From Gordius sp. MW1 (taxonomy: Eukaryota; Nematomorpha; Gordioida; Gordea; Gordiidae), in assembly GCA_964036665.1 (NCBI GenBank), contig OZ038530.1:8260501-8324500 (forward strand): a stretch of DNA of 64,000 nucleotides. The letters are read 5' to 3'. Each line of letters starts with the position of its first letter. The stretch's first letter is position 1. The notes below the pieces were generated by a model that made no database searches, was not told the origin of the DNA, and saw nothing but the letters and a program-made list of their open reading frames with translations. The position numbers and the translations under genes were made by a program. Below, in pieces: positions 1 to 10,565 of the stretch.

Positions 1-99
1 ATCCTACCTAAAGATATAAAAAAAATTCAAGATGAAAGGTGTTTCAAAAAAAATTGCTTGCTAGTTCTGTCCATTTCTAATTTTAATTAAAATTAAGAT

Positions 100-345
100 T
101 AGTGCTTTGCTCGAGCTCGCACACTGAGTTGTTTAATATGCGCGTTAGAACAATCTGTGCTCGCTGTTCGGGTGCACTAGGCAGAATAGTAGCAAATAAA
201 AAAGCTCGAGCGGCGAGTCGAATAAGCAAAATCTGTCCCGAGCAGAAACTCGAGCAGATAGCAGATTTAATAGACGCAATTACTACGAGTTAGTAACTTT
301 AAATATTTGCTCATATTATATATTATAAATAAATTGAGAACAAAA
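100..345 (+). repeat. Fragment of the foldback family seen complete at 38231-39674
   Basis: The stretch shares spaced blocks with the left half of the foldback element at 38.2 kb: a CTCGAGC-rich block, a GTGCACTAGGCAGAA-like block, a GAGCAGATAGCAGATT block and an AT-rich tail ending in ATAAATTGAGAAC. A further relative lies at 6072-6250. No end with a target duplication is visible here, so it is taken as a fragment. The small open frame in it is not supported as a gene. Confidence 0.45.
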
Positions 346-422
346 GTTGGAAAGGGAGACACGGGGGGTCTTCTATAGTCCATAATTCGTTACTAAACAT
401 TAAAATAATGGAATCTAACTTA

Positions 423-1486
423 CAGCGCTTCTCTAAAAGTTTGAACATCTTGACTCCCCTCCCGCACACTAGTAGGAGAGAAAAGGGTGATCAATCAAAG
501 CTTTTAATAGTGAACGCTCTTTCCTTCCCTCTCCTTTCTTCGCGTGCAACTTACTCCCTCCCTGACCATGTATATGCCTTCGCCACTCTTGCATTAATGT
601 TTGCCCTTTTTATATAATTTGGTGGTTTTGGTCAGAAATTTGTTGATTTGTTTGCCAAATTATTTGATAAAAAAACGTGGCCGAATTTTTAAAAATATTG
701 CGTGTAAATTTTTGAATTAAAAGTCTGTTATTTTTTTAAGTTTACGATTGTAATTTTCTTAAAAATTTGGTGGTTTTTGTCAGAAATTTGTCAATTTTTT
801 TGCCAAATTGTTTGATAAAAAACTGTTATCTTTAAATTTAAATTTATAAAATTTATTACAAAATTGGTATGAAATTTGAATGAAATATTTTTTAAGGTTT
901 AAAAAAAATAATTTAGTTATTACATTTTTAACCAAAAATTTATGAAATTGGGAAAAAAATTTGTAAAAATTTATTTATAATAAATAAATATTTTAATTTA
1001 AACCTTAAAACTATTATTAAAAAAATTAAATAAAAATGTCATTCTATATTTTAAACTTGTGATTAAGTTATTTTGCTTTTTTTAATTGTTGGTCGTTTAA
1101 AAAATTTGGCGAAAAAATCGACAAATTTCTGATAAAAACCACCAAATTTTTAAGAAAATTACAATCTTAAACTTAAGAAATCAACAGTTTTTTTATTCAA
1201 AATTACCCGCAATATTTTTAAAATTTCGACCACGTTTTTTTAATTAAAAAATTTGGCAAAAAAAGAATCAACAAATTTCTTACAAAACCCACCAAATTAT
1301 AAAAAAGGGCAAACATTAGTGCAAGAGTGGCGAAGGCATATACATGGTCAGGGAGGGAATTAGTTGCACGCGAAGGAAGGAGAGGGAAAGAGCGTTCATT
1401 TTTAAAAGCTTTGATTGATCACCCTTTTCTCTCCTACTAGTGTGCGGGAGGGGAGTCAAGATGTTCAAACTTTTAGGGAAACGGTG
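423..1486. mobile_element. Foldback MITE, Tc1/mariner-like, TA target site
   Basis: The two ends are long inverted repeats. The left end begins CAGCGCTTCTCTAAAAG and the right end, reversed, begins CACCGTTTCCCTAAAAG. Both continue through TTTGAACATCTTGACTC, a GGAGAGAAAAGGG block and CATGTATATGCCTTCGCC. The inversion continues inward through GGTGGTTTTGGTCAG blocks, so nearly all of the roughly 1,064 bp can fold on itself. TA dinucleotides flank both ends (421-422 and 1487-1488), as expected for Tc1/mariner targets. There is no transposase, so it is non-autonomous. It lies just downstream of the last BAP1 exon that can be read. Confidence 0.75.
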
Positions 1487-1681
1487 TAATACTTTAATAG
1501 GTATTCGTAGTTTACTTATGGTCGGGAGTGACTATTTTCAAAAAGGTGGGGGAAAACTAAAATCAGCATAAAAACTACAATCATTAATTATGACAAATGT
1601 TTGCCGATTTCATGCACAAAATAATATACCTATAGAATAAGAGTAAAGAAAATCATTGTTAATATTTAAAATTTTGCTCTA

Positions 1682-1840
1682 TCAAAAAAGGATATATTTT
1701 AAAAAATGAATCAAATTGGAAGTCAAGCGATTCAGTTGGCTTGCCTTGAGAATAAGATCGCAGGCGTTTTGGACTATTGATTCCTTAGCGGGATTGTTGA
1801 ATAGCTGGTTGAAAACGGGAGTACTGAGCAATTTTAGAAC
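1682..1840 (-). CDS. Possible terminal coding exon of the BAP1-like gene
   Basis: An open segment of 52 codons plus TGA follows a good acceptor (TTTTTTAG) on the minus strand, and its phase (0) matches the donor at the end of the preceding BAP1 exon (2054). It would add a leucine/asparagine-rich helical tail containing STPVFNQLFNNPAKES. I do not recognise this tail and it is not the ULD domain that normally ends BAP1 or UCHL5. It may be the true C-terminus, part of another exon, or chance. Mobile elements fill the next 1.5 kb, so further exons, if any, lie outside the window. Confidence 0.35.
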   Translation of the reverse strand, partial: VLKLLSTPVFNQLFNNPAKESIVQNACDLILKASQLNRLTSNLIHFLKYILF

Positions 1841-2053
1841 CTAAAAAACATTCGAAATTACTTTAAAAATTATATCGTCTTAATCATCTATAGATACGTA
1901 TCTAAAACAATAGATAGGTGACGTCCATTTCTCTTCAATTCATGTTAAAATAATTAGTCACTCGTTCTCTATGTTTCTTATATGTATATTGTATATCTTA
2001 TGTTTAAATTAAATCACCCTTATAAATTTTTTAAATTAACAAAATAAACACAC

Positions 2054-5000
2054 TTTTGGCAAGGATTCTAGGGCTGAAGACAGTTCGGACCTTCGAGCGT
2101 GCAATTTTTTCTTGATTTGAGATCTTTTATCCGCTACGACTGCTAACAAATTGTACCTTATCTCCCGACTACATTCTAAGGATGGACTATTAAAATTCAA
2201 AATGAATAAATAGATTATACTAGACAAGTTGCCAAAAAAATTTTTGGTATAAAAGTAATCAGTCGGGCCTATAAACATAAAAATTTAAATTTGGCGAGTT
2301 AAAAAATTAAAGCCATCTAGCGGTCAATAGCTAATCTATTTGTGAAAGCAAAATAAAAGTCTTTTATAGAGGCATAAGTCCACAGCAATTAAAAACGCAT
2401 ATCCACAGCAAGTATTGAAAAAGTACAAGTTAAACAGGACGGACAACCAAAAGCGAACCCATAAATTGCATAGCAATTAATATAATTACTTGGATGTAGC
2501 GTTTATTCTTTCGGACAGGATAGATCGGAACTTATCGGTCCAGGACTCGTTTTCTTGCCACTTGCCTGTAATTTAATTAGAAACCATAAAAATTTATATA
2601 ACTTGAGTTTCTTAAAGAAGATAGAAATTCCCCTTCAAAATTTTAGTACAAAATAAATATCCAGCCTTTTAAATGTTTTCCATATCAATTCATTTTGTTG
2701 TTATACGCATTAGAGATCTGCAGGCCGGCCCGCCCGTACTCGTTTTCAAAACTTCAAGACCCGTCCGAGCCCGCCCGTAATTTTTTTTTCAACACTTTAG
2801 GCCCATCCGAGCCCGTCCGTAAATTTCCAGGCCCGTTCGTACCCGTTTATAAAAACGTCAGGCCCGCTCAAGCCCGTTTAATTTTTTTTAAAAAATCTCC
2901 GCGCCTTGCCCAATTCATCTAAAATTTGGCATAATTTTATTTTATGACATATTCATAAAAAAACATCAATAAAAATTAATATGTAAAAATAATAAATCAT
3001 CAATTATTTCCGCAGAATACACCTAAAAAATTTAAATATAGTACTTTATATTACTATAAAAAATTACATGAGAATATTCCACTTTCAACAATTTACTTGT
3101 ATTGGATTAATTTAAGTTAATACCTACACTTAAGAAGTTAGAATTCGGTAATACCATTAATTTAAAATAATCTAATAAATTTACATGAGTATTTAACTTT
3201 CAATAAGCAGTTTACATAGAATTGGTTAATTTATATGGGTTAATGCACCTAAGTCTTAGATTAGAACAAAAGTATTTATTAAATTATATGGCCTTTAATT
3301 ATACCAGTAAAATTTGTAATAAAATTAAACACAAAAATTTTGGTGCATTGTAACTAAATAATTGAACTTACTTATAAAAGAATATACGAAGCTATAATCT
3401 TAAATTATGTAAACGAAAATCTCAAGCAAATAGAATAAAAATGTTTTAAAGTCAAATTTAGCGTTTGAAAAAGGAATAAATGCTACAGGATTTACAAAAA
3501 TTAAGCAATTAATAATCTATATATTTAATAAAAATTATATATTTATATGATTGTTTGACTTTTAAGGACCTTTGAATTCCATGACCGTTTATATAATTTA
3601 GCCCGTTCAAGCCCGTTAAAAAAATCTCAGGCACGCCCGAGCCCGTTCCATTAATTGTTAAGCCCGTCCGGGCCCGGCCCGTTAAAATTTTTATAATATA
3701 AAGCCCGTCCGTACCCGCCCGCGGGCCGGGCCTGCCCGTGCAGATCTCTAATGCGCATTGGTCCCATAAAATAGCTTGTAAATCCAGACATGAGTGTATT
3801 CGACAGAGTGTGGAGGGAGGTTTAAAAAGTTTCAACACAATGGTGTAAGTGAATAAAATTTAGCCCTGGTTCCATAAAATTAAAAAAACAAGCCAAAATA
3901 ATAAATTTACACATTTACGACTTATTTTAAAATTTTAGATCTGGGACCTTTATTTTGCACGTGGCTCTAAAAAAGTCAAACATGTATATGAAAAATACAA
4001 AAATAATGCCCCCCCCCTCCCCGTGCATGCTAATTTAGTTATCTATAAATTTATTCCTGCCAATAATAACCAATCCAACATTTTACTTCATTATATAAAA
4101 AAAAGAAGAGATTACTCATTATTTAACTATACCAAACTAATTTTTAAAAAGATTGTACATTTTTTGTCTACTTTTGCATTTACCATTTTTAATAATGTAG
4201 ACTTTTTAAGTCTGTCTATACCTGGAGCATAAAATTGAGATACCCTAAAAAAACTAACTCACATAAACTTATAAAGTTGCATACCATGATTGATTGGATA
4301 TGGTTTGAGGCCATCCAATTCATACAGGGTTCCAGAGATGGGTACAAAACTGACATAATGAAAAGAGTCATCCTCACTAGCACTCAGAGTAGTGCTATTA
4401 TTATTTCCACAGCTACTGACAAATGAGACGGGGGTTGAATTAAAATGTGATAATGGGGAATTTATTGTTGTAACTGGTTGTTTTGGAGATAGTATGGCGG
4501 GAGTGGGAGGGGAACTGGCTGCATTTGGATTTGTAGTATGTGGTAAGATTGTTGATTTATCTTGGAACATAGAATTGTTGTCTTTTAGGTGTGGATCATG
4601 ATTCTTTTGAGGCGATGAAATGATAGGTGATGGAAACTTTGAAAGAAACGAATGGTGATGATGATGCCAGTCTCTTCTATATAAATTGTACAGCTTAAGT
4701 GAAACAAATTAGTGCTATTAAATTTATGTTCAGCATTCATAATTAAATGACAAATGATAAAATAAAACTAGAATTTTCTACATCTAATTATTATCTTTAA
4801 TAGTAAAAAGTGTAAAGGTATGATTAAAAACAAAATTATTCTGCTATAGTATACATTTATGAATTCTTTCTTTAATTTTATAAATGTTCTTCAGGGTCAG
4901 AATAAAATAATTAAAATATTTTAATTAACTTTTATACTATTTAATTAAAAATTGGATAATACTTAGCATGCTTGTTATGAGCTTGGGCCAATTCTTCCAT

Positions 5001-5648
5001 ACTAGCAATTGCATAGCCTTTATTCTAATTAATTTCTTTAATGTATTAGCTTAATGTACTTCTGGAGAATAGAGAGAGGTATTTTCCTTCAGCTTTTCCA
5101 AACATTTTCCGATTACAATGTCAGGGCAGTTGAGTATAACACTTAGTAAAGCATGTGTAGCACATGAGTTAGGAACTATCTGGTAAAGGATTAATTTTTA
5201 ATTTATTAAATTATTCAATATTATAATTACCTGTTTGGCAAAAAACATTGAATTGACTTTTTCCACATCCATTAAATATGAGTACTCAAAAGAATTCTCC
5301 ATTTTTCTCCTACTTCTTTTATCCTCCACCCATTTAAATAAGAATATAAATCCATAAACAAATCTATATATTTTTTAAAAATAACTAAATAAGGGAACAA
5401 ATATGATTTTAATAAAATATAATATAGAATAAATAAATTACTGATTTTCAAATGATTTATTTAGTTCATAAATTTCTTCAACTTCAATGCCTTTAACGCC
5501 TAAATCGTGGTTTTTAGCAAAAAAAATTAAATACCGAAATCCTCAACTAAAAGTGAGAAGAGACCTATTTAAATTGATAAGCCGAAAAACTATTTCTACC
5601 TGGATCGCTTTCTAACTCCAACCAACTCTCTATATTGTTTTTAGTCAT
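2054..5648 (-). CDS. BAP1: Ubiquitin C-terminal hydrolase BAP1/calypso
   Basis: Nine minus-strand exons join with all phases agreeing: 5600-5648, 5536-5565, 5442-5499, 5231-5363, 5060-5179, 4963-5024, 4285-4676, 2490-2565 and 2054-2186 (351 codons before any further exon). The family is the nuclear cysteine deubiquitinase of the PR-DUB complex, which removes ubiquitin from histone H2A. The start resembles BAP1 ([40 protein letters not shown]). The UCH catalytic set is present: Gln90 in FFAKQ, Cys96 in [10 protein letters not shown], His257 in SFHYVSF and Asp272 in LYELDGLK. After Asp272 come the BAP1-type WTDKF and [13 protein letters not shown] segments. Residues 152-252 form a long His/Ser/Pro/Asn-rich linker. 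Four introns are 34, 36, 51 and 35 nt. Intron 7 (1,719 nt) holds a hAT-like element. The C-terminal ULD part is not seen. Confidence 0.93.
2245..2485. repeat. Interspersed repeat ending AATTGCATAGCAATT, in BAP1 intron 8
   Basis: This stretch matches 48445-48710 in order: GTAATCAGTC, AGCGGTCA, GCATAAGTCCACAGC, AATTAAAAAC, ACAAGTT, ACCAAAAG and CCCATAAATTGCATAG. The palindromic end AATTGCTATGCAATTTATGG recurs at about 34403, 43190, 44718, 45012 and 46084, so it is the terminus of a dispersed family. Here the end lies a few bases inside the donor of BAP1 exon 8. Confidence 0.6.
2711..3750. mobile_element. Non-autonomous hAT-like element in BAP1 intron 7
   Basis: Ends are inverted: TAGAGATCTGCAGGCC on the left and, reversed, TAGAGATCTGCACGGG on the right. 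Flanking 8-mers ATACGCAT (2703-2710) and ATGCGCAT (3751-3758) differ by one base, as an aged 8-bp target duplication would. Sub-terminal zones are packed with CCCGTCCG/GCCCGCCCG motifs in mirror orientation (2725-2915 and 3598-3735). The middle is AT-rich and non-coding. TAG-type TIRs and an 8-bp duplication indicate hAT. Confidence 0.8.
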
Positions 5649-5683
5649 AAAAATAATTATTTTCTATAAGGAGAAAATGTTAA

Positions 5684-6000
5684 ACGATGCCAATGTTACA
5701 CGATCCAAATTCTTGTACTGTATAAGCGATCTGACATTCCATTTTCTTATTCGAACCCAAAAAAATAATTATGTATCTTGAACCTAAAATGACTTAACCC
5801 TAACCCTACAAAACCTGCCCTTGCGAGACCGAAATCACAATATGAAAACGTGAGTGAGAACTTTTGTTTATTTCTTACGATTTGTGTTTTTCCGAATGCG
5901 AAAAACACAAATCGCTGCTTCGTTATTTTTTGGATCGAATAAGAAAATGGAATGTCAGAAAGAATTTGGATCGTGTAACATTGGTCGTTAAACGACGGCT
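5684..6000. repeat. Inverted repeat with nested perfect hairpin upstream of BAP1
   Basis: Arms of about 70 bp face each other: 5686-5766 carries CCAATGTTACACGATCC, GACATTCCATTTTCTTATTCG; 5926-5996 carries its reverse complement. Between them is a perfect 14-bp stem, CGATTTGTGTTTTT (5878-5891) and AAAAACACAAATCG (5901-5914), around a 9-base loop. The left arm lies about 40-120 bases upstream of the BAP1 start codon, so it may overlap that promoter. It could be a small foldback transposon; clear TSDs are not seen. Confidence 0.6.
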
Positions 6001-6071
6001 AATTTTAGCAATTCACTTGTTAAGATTAACGACTGCTCGATACATCAACAAATACATAGACTTATTAGTCT

Positions 6072-6250
6072 ATGAACTAGAGTTGTTAAATTGCTAGCTT
6101 TCTTCAACTCCAGCTACCATCTGCTTGCGTTTCTGCTCGGCCCTCGAGCACTTTTATATGCAACTGTTCTGCCTAGTGCACTGAACAGCTAGCACATATT
6201 GTGCTAACGCCCATATTAAGCAACTCAGTGTGCGTGTTCGCGTCTGGATT
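6072..6250. repeat. Divergent copy of the TAGAGTTGTTAAATTGCTA foldback family
   Basis: It begins TAGAGTTGTTAAATTGCTAG, the terminal sequence of the element at 38231-39674. It continues with CTGCTC, CTCGAGCA, a TAGTGCACTGAACAGCTAGCAC-like block and AAGCAACTCAGTGTGCG, which mirror the fragment at 100-345. It looks like an element whose middle has been lost. Confidence 0.5.
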
Positions 6251-6370
6251 TGAAGAAAGTACCCTACTATAAAAAATATCAAATATATAAGGGAAAAGAA
6301 GTATTATCTGTCGCAGTATTCTTGATTTTATAACTTACAGAATAAATATATATGATAATTTATATATGAC

Positions 6371-8069
6371 CAGAGACTTGCACGGGGGGCGCGAGGCCCG
6401 GCCCGGAAAAACCCGGGCCCGGGCAATTTTGAGGCTTTAAAATTCCAGGCTGAGTCGGGCCTAATTCATAAATTATAGGTCCGGCCCAGGATAATTTAGA
6501 AGTAGTAGCCTAAATAGTCTTTTATTCTGTTTAAAACAATAATTACTAAAAAATTAATTAATTACAAGTTTTTGATTCATTCATTTGCGCTTTTTCTGAT
6601 ATACAAACAATTGAGTATGGAACAACAAAAATCTACTCCTAATAAATGAAAAAAGTAAGAAAAATTTTTATAAAGTAAAGGAAATTGAGATCTACATAAA
6701 GTTAAAGATCAACGAGAAAAAATAGAAATATTTGAATGGTGGAAAGGAAAGTACGCCTCTGGGAAATATTCGAATCGAGATTCGATTCGAAGGTCTAAAT
6801 CTCGAGAATATATACCTGATGAGATTCGAAAATCCGAATCAAATCTTTAAAAAGGGATTCAAAAAATTTTTTATACTTGATAGTTATTTTAAATATACAA
6901 GACGAAAATAATTAAGCTATTTTCATCTTTCCGCAAATTAGTTATATCCCCGATCACTAAATTAAATTTTGTAAGAATACCCAAAATATAAAAACAGCAC
7001 TTTACATAGAATATGGGGTTCTTCAAAAAAAAATTCGAATATTTTTGCTAACATTTTACGTCAACTATTATTTAATGTTTATTATTATTTATGTACATAT
7101 AACTTTAACATAAATCATTAAACTATAAATAATATATTCTGATATGCATTAACCTTATATGCGAAGATTTTATTTGTATACATAAACATTATTTATAATA
7201 AAACAAGATAATAACCCGTTGTACGAGTCCCGAAACTAAATAATAGATAAACTCTAATTAATGCCATCTAGGCGAAATTTTTAATAAGAGACTATATTAA
7301 TTTAAATAATTTTGATACTGAAGAATAAAAATAAGTTAATGGTTTGGGACCATAATAAATCATCGAATTTAAAACTTGAAATCATCGTGTAAATTTTTTA
7401 TATAACAAATACAAACTCAATAAAATATCTATATTTTATAATTTTCGCCTTTAATATTTTTATATTCAATCTTTGCATTTTGATGAATAAATTCATTTAT
7501 AGAGATATTTAGAAATTAAAAAACTTGAAAAATATTCAAATCGAATTCGAATCTTAAAATTTTTTTCGAATCGAATTCGAATCCTTATTTTATTATGCGA
7601 TGACTTTCGAATCAAATATTTATTCAAATAAAATTTTCGAATCCGAATCCAATAATCAAAATATTTGACGAATCGAAATCCAGAGGCGTAGTGGAAAGAC
7701 CACAGTGGTCAATTTCTAGCGCTTAGCTCCCTTGTTTTAAGATTTTTGACGCCTGCTTCATCTGCCTCGAGTGAGAGGTGTCTTTCGTTAGCGGGCCGGA
7801 TTTATGAAGACCGGAGAACAAGTTTAAAGGCGGAAATTTTTGATGCCTATTTTTTGCATCAAAATAATTCCATTACGATTTATATGTGTGTTTTATTTTT
7901 TAATTGAAAATTTTACCAAAATTAAGTTTTATTAAATTTCTGCAATTATTTGTGGCCGGGCCTTGTTTTTAACGATGCTAAAATTCGGGCCCGGGCCGGG
8001 CCTGATTTTTTCCATTTTAAATTTCGGGCCCGGGCCGGGTCTTAAAAAAATCGATTTTGCAGATCTCTA
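6371..8069. mobile_element. Non-autonomous hAT-like element with GGCCCGGGC sub-termini
   Basis: Left end CAGAGACTTGCACGGG, right end (reversed) TAGAGATCTGCA. Flanking 8-mers TATATGAC (6363-6370) and CATATGAC (8070-8077) differ at one position. GC-rich GCCCGGCCCGG/CCCGGGCCC clusters sit at 6395-6495 and 7950-8042 in mirror orientation inside an AT-rich body. It is a close cousin of the element at 2711-3750 and carries another element inside it (6752-7689). No transposase is seen. Confidence 0.75.
6752..7689. mobile_element. Nested element with ATTCGAATC sub-terminal repeats
   Basis: Inverted ends ACGCCTCTGG (left) and CCAGAGGCGT (right) bound about 940 bp. Next to each end are many copies of TCGAATC/GATTCGAAT-type words (6769-6845 and 7540-7675). 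The flanks share GGAAAG, a possible worn duplication; a TA target is an alternative. It sits wholly inside the GC-ended hAT-like element at 6371-8069, so it inserted later. Confidence 0.6.
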
Positions 8070-8107
8070 CATATGACCGTAAGTAAAAGAACGGGTACTT
8101 TGACAAT

Positions 8108-8452
8108 TTAAAATTGCTATATCTTATATATAAAAATGAAACTATGTGTGTATGTGTGTATGCCGCCACCAATTTTGTAAAACTAACGGACCGATTTAGC
8201 TCAAAATTTCACAGTTTATTCCCCACACTCCGGAGCATGTTTTAGGATTTGTTCGAGCCAAATCGGTCCAGTAGTTTTCGAGTATTCGTACGCGTTGTAT
8301 ATACGGAAATAGAACAATAGAAGTAGAACCAATAGACATCAAACTTTATTTTTCCTTCAATAACCGCTTTATCATCATATAAGCCCTAAAATTCCAACAT
8401 AATTTAATACACCCGGGTAAATGGCAAAACAACGTTTGCCGGGTTCATCTAG
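8108..8452 (-). repeat. Microsatellite-tailed repeat, AGCTGACCCGGCAAACG family
   Basis: On the minus strand it starts TACTAGATGAACCCGGCAAA and CGTTGTTTTGCC. It ends with ACCGATTTGGCTC-type sequence, then ACAAAATTGGTGGCGGC and a CATACACACATAC tail. The same parts recur at 10053 (head), 11440-11695 (tail, other strand), 57628-60304 (head and a huge TACA tail) and 63110-63800. Family class is not assigned; it behaves like a short retroposon with a simple-repeat 3' tail. Confidence 0.55.
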
Positions 8453-8469
8453 TAGAGTATATATAGGAG

Positions 8470-10050
8470 TCCTCGAGAATAGGTATTATTGTTATAAACA
8501 CTAGCTTTAAGATGGCTTATATAATTATACCATTCCCGGTTAGCCTTACTAAATTCATTAAAGATCACATCAAAAATATTCAAGTATTGATTAAAGCTTG
8601 ACTGGAATAAACCTACACACTAAAAAGATATTTGATTGATGATATCTGGAGATACCTATAAATATTATACTAAAATAAAGTTTGACGAAAAGAAGTTATA
8701 TTGATGTATCATACACAATCATTTGGAATATAACTTTAGCTGAAAAAATTAACTATTTTAGAAAATTGAGTTTTAAAAGTTTCATTCATAATGCGTAGTA
8801 AGCAGATTTTTAACAATAATCCTTAAGAATATTGTATAAAATATTAAATTAAAAATGGTTAATCCTAGAGTAAAATTATGCTATAGCGATAATGAATTTA
8901 ACGGCTATATGGTCACCGGTTGCCTCTGAAACTTTGTCACTATGCTCGCTAAAAAATTTTGGTATACATTTTTTACAATCTATTGAGTACAATATAAAAG
9001 TCGATGAAAGGCATTATTTCCCTTTTTAAGGTAAAGTATTGTCTTTGAGTTTTTGGCAGCAAAAAGTATATAGGGCTTTATCACTACGTTGTTAAAGTAT
9101 AGTGATGAAGATCATAAGAAATTCAACTGGACGTTTTCATGGACTGGCCATGCCTTAAATAAGGGTAAGTAAAAAGTGCGGTACAAATGCCTCTCCTGAT
9201 GTTGGTTCGAATCCCGGCGAAGGTTCAAAATTATGAATTGAATGAAGGAATGCAGGTAATACTTTAAGGAAAATAAAATTTAATCTATTATTATATAAGT
9301 CTAGAATTTTAAATTATAATAAGGCAATAATTTAGAGAGTCTTGAACTAAATTTAGAACTTAAGGATTTAAGTCAGATGTCCTTCTACGGTTGAAAAAAT
9401 ATTAACCATCACTTTATTTAGCTATAAAGTTTGTGTCAATTCCAGCAGAGAGCGCCACTAATACGGGCAATTTTAGTATGGCAATTAGTCTTATAAAAGA
9501 TAAAAGGATCAGATAGAAGCTCCTTTTTAACGACAATATTAAATTATAAAGTTGTATGAGTCCTAGAATAGTAACTTTATATACAACGTTTATATGATAC
9601 AAAAAAAAACATTTAAAGCATTGTGGGCCTGCTATAAGTACGCGCCTGGTGCCGCGCAGTTTCATAATTAAATCTGCAGGCTGAGTGCGGGCCAAAAGAA
9701 TTGCTTAGGAGAGACCGTAAACTCGGTAGCCATAAAAAATTAAATAGCAAAGACGCTAAAAAATATTTTCGGAGGGAAAAAAGTAATATTTTATCACAAA
9801 TTAAGTTTAAAAAACTAAAATTCCCTGCTCTAGTCATAGTCCCTTTCGTGGGATAGATTAACCTTTACGTTTTCACTTCTTATGCTAACGCTAACTATAA
9901 AATTTTTTTTTTATAAATTATAGAGAATGAAAATGTAATATGGTTATATTTAGCACATAACATAAAAAAGGGTTATAATGACGCGATGGCTTTAGTATCC
10001 ATAAAAGGCAGATTCTGCAATGGAGAAAATCTTTAATAGTTTATTAATGT
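8470..10050. other. AT-rich spacer without a supported gene
   Basis: No coding exon with recognisable protein or consistent splice phase is seen on either strand. At 9180-9235 there is a tRNA B-box-like stretch (GGTTCGAATCCCGGCGAAGG) preceded by CAAATGCCTCTCCTGATG, the same module that recurs at 37405, 43606 and 47318. Small open frames at 9414-9837 look like chance. Confidence 0.5.
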
Positions 10051-10052
10051 AC

Positions 10053-10562
10053 TAGCTGACCCGGCAAACGTTGTTTTGCCATATTAAAAATATTTAAAAA
10101 AAAAATTAAAAAATTTAAATAAGAAAATTTAAAACTACCAAAAAGCAAACGTTGTTTTGCCATATTAAAAATATTTTAAAAAAAATTAAAAAATTTAAAT
10201 AAGAAAATTTAAAACTACCAAAAAAAAATTTAAAAACTTAACTAAACGAAAAATAACAAATAATTGATATTTTTAAGGGTGGTTAAAAACACAAAATTTT
10301 ACCTCAATAATGTTCGAATTCAAATTTTCATGAAGCAAATTTTTTTAAGTCAAATTTACCTATAATCAAAAAAAAATATCGCGCCTGGCCTTTATGATCT
10401 AATATAAACAAAAGGCGGATACGGATACGCATATAGGTTATTTAACGAAAAATAACAAATAATTGATATCTTTAAGGGTGGTTACAAACACAAAATTTTA
10501 CCTCAATAATGTTCGAATTTAAATTTTCATGAAGCAAATTTTTTTAAGTCAAATTTACCTAT
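10053..10562. repeat. Local duplications next to an AGCTGACCCGGCAAACG head
   Basis: TAGCTGACCCGGCAAACG starts at 10053. A unit of about 80 bp beginning GCAAACGTTGTTTTGCCAT occurs twice in tandem (about 10063-10143 and 10144-10223). A second unit of about 122 bp beginning AACGAAAAATAACAAATAAT occurs at about 10242 and again at about 10444, ending CCTATAATCA. No coding content. Confidence 0.65.
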
Positions 10563-10565
10563 AAT

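Noticed and set aside
408-617. Plus-strand open frame of 69 codons
   Set aside because: It lies in the arm of a foldback MITE and has its mirror image at 1290-1490; no coding signal.
5780-5800. TAACCCTAACCCTA, a telomere-like repeat (also near 45945)
   Set aside because: Only two units occur in each place; not enough for a telomeric array.
9414-9837. Two overlapping minus-strand frames with hydrophobic stretches
   Set aside because: No family, no splice support, and composition as expected from AT-rich random sequence.
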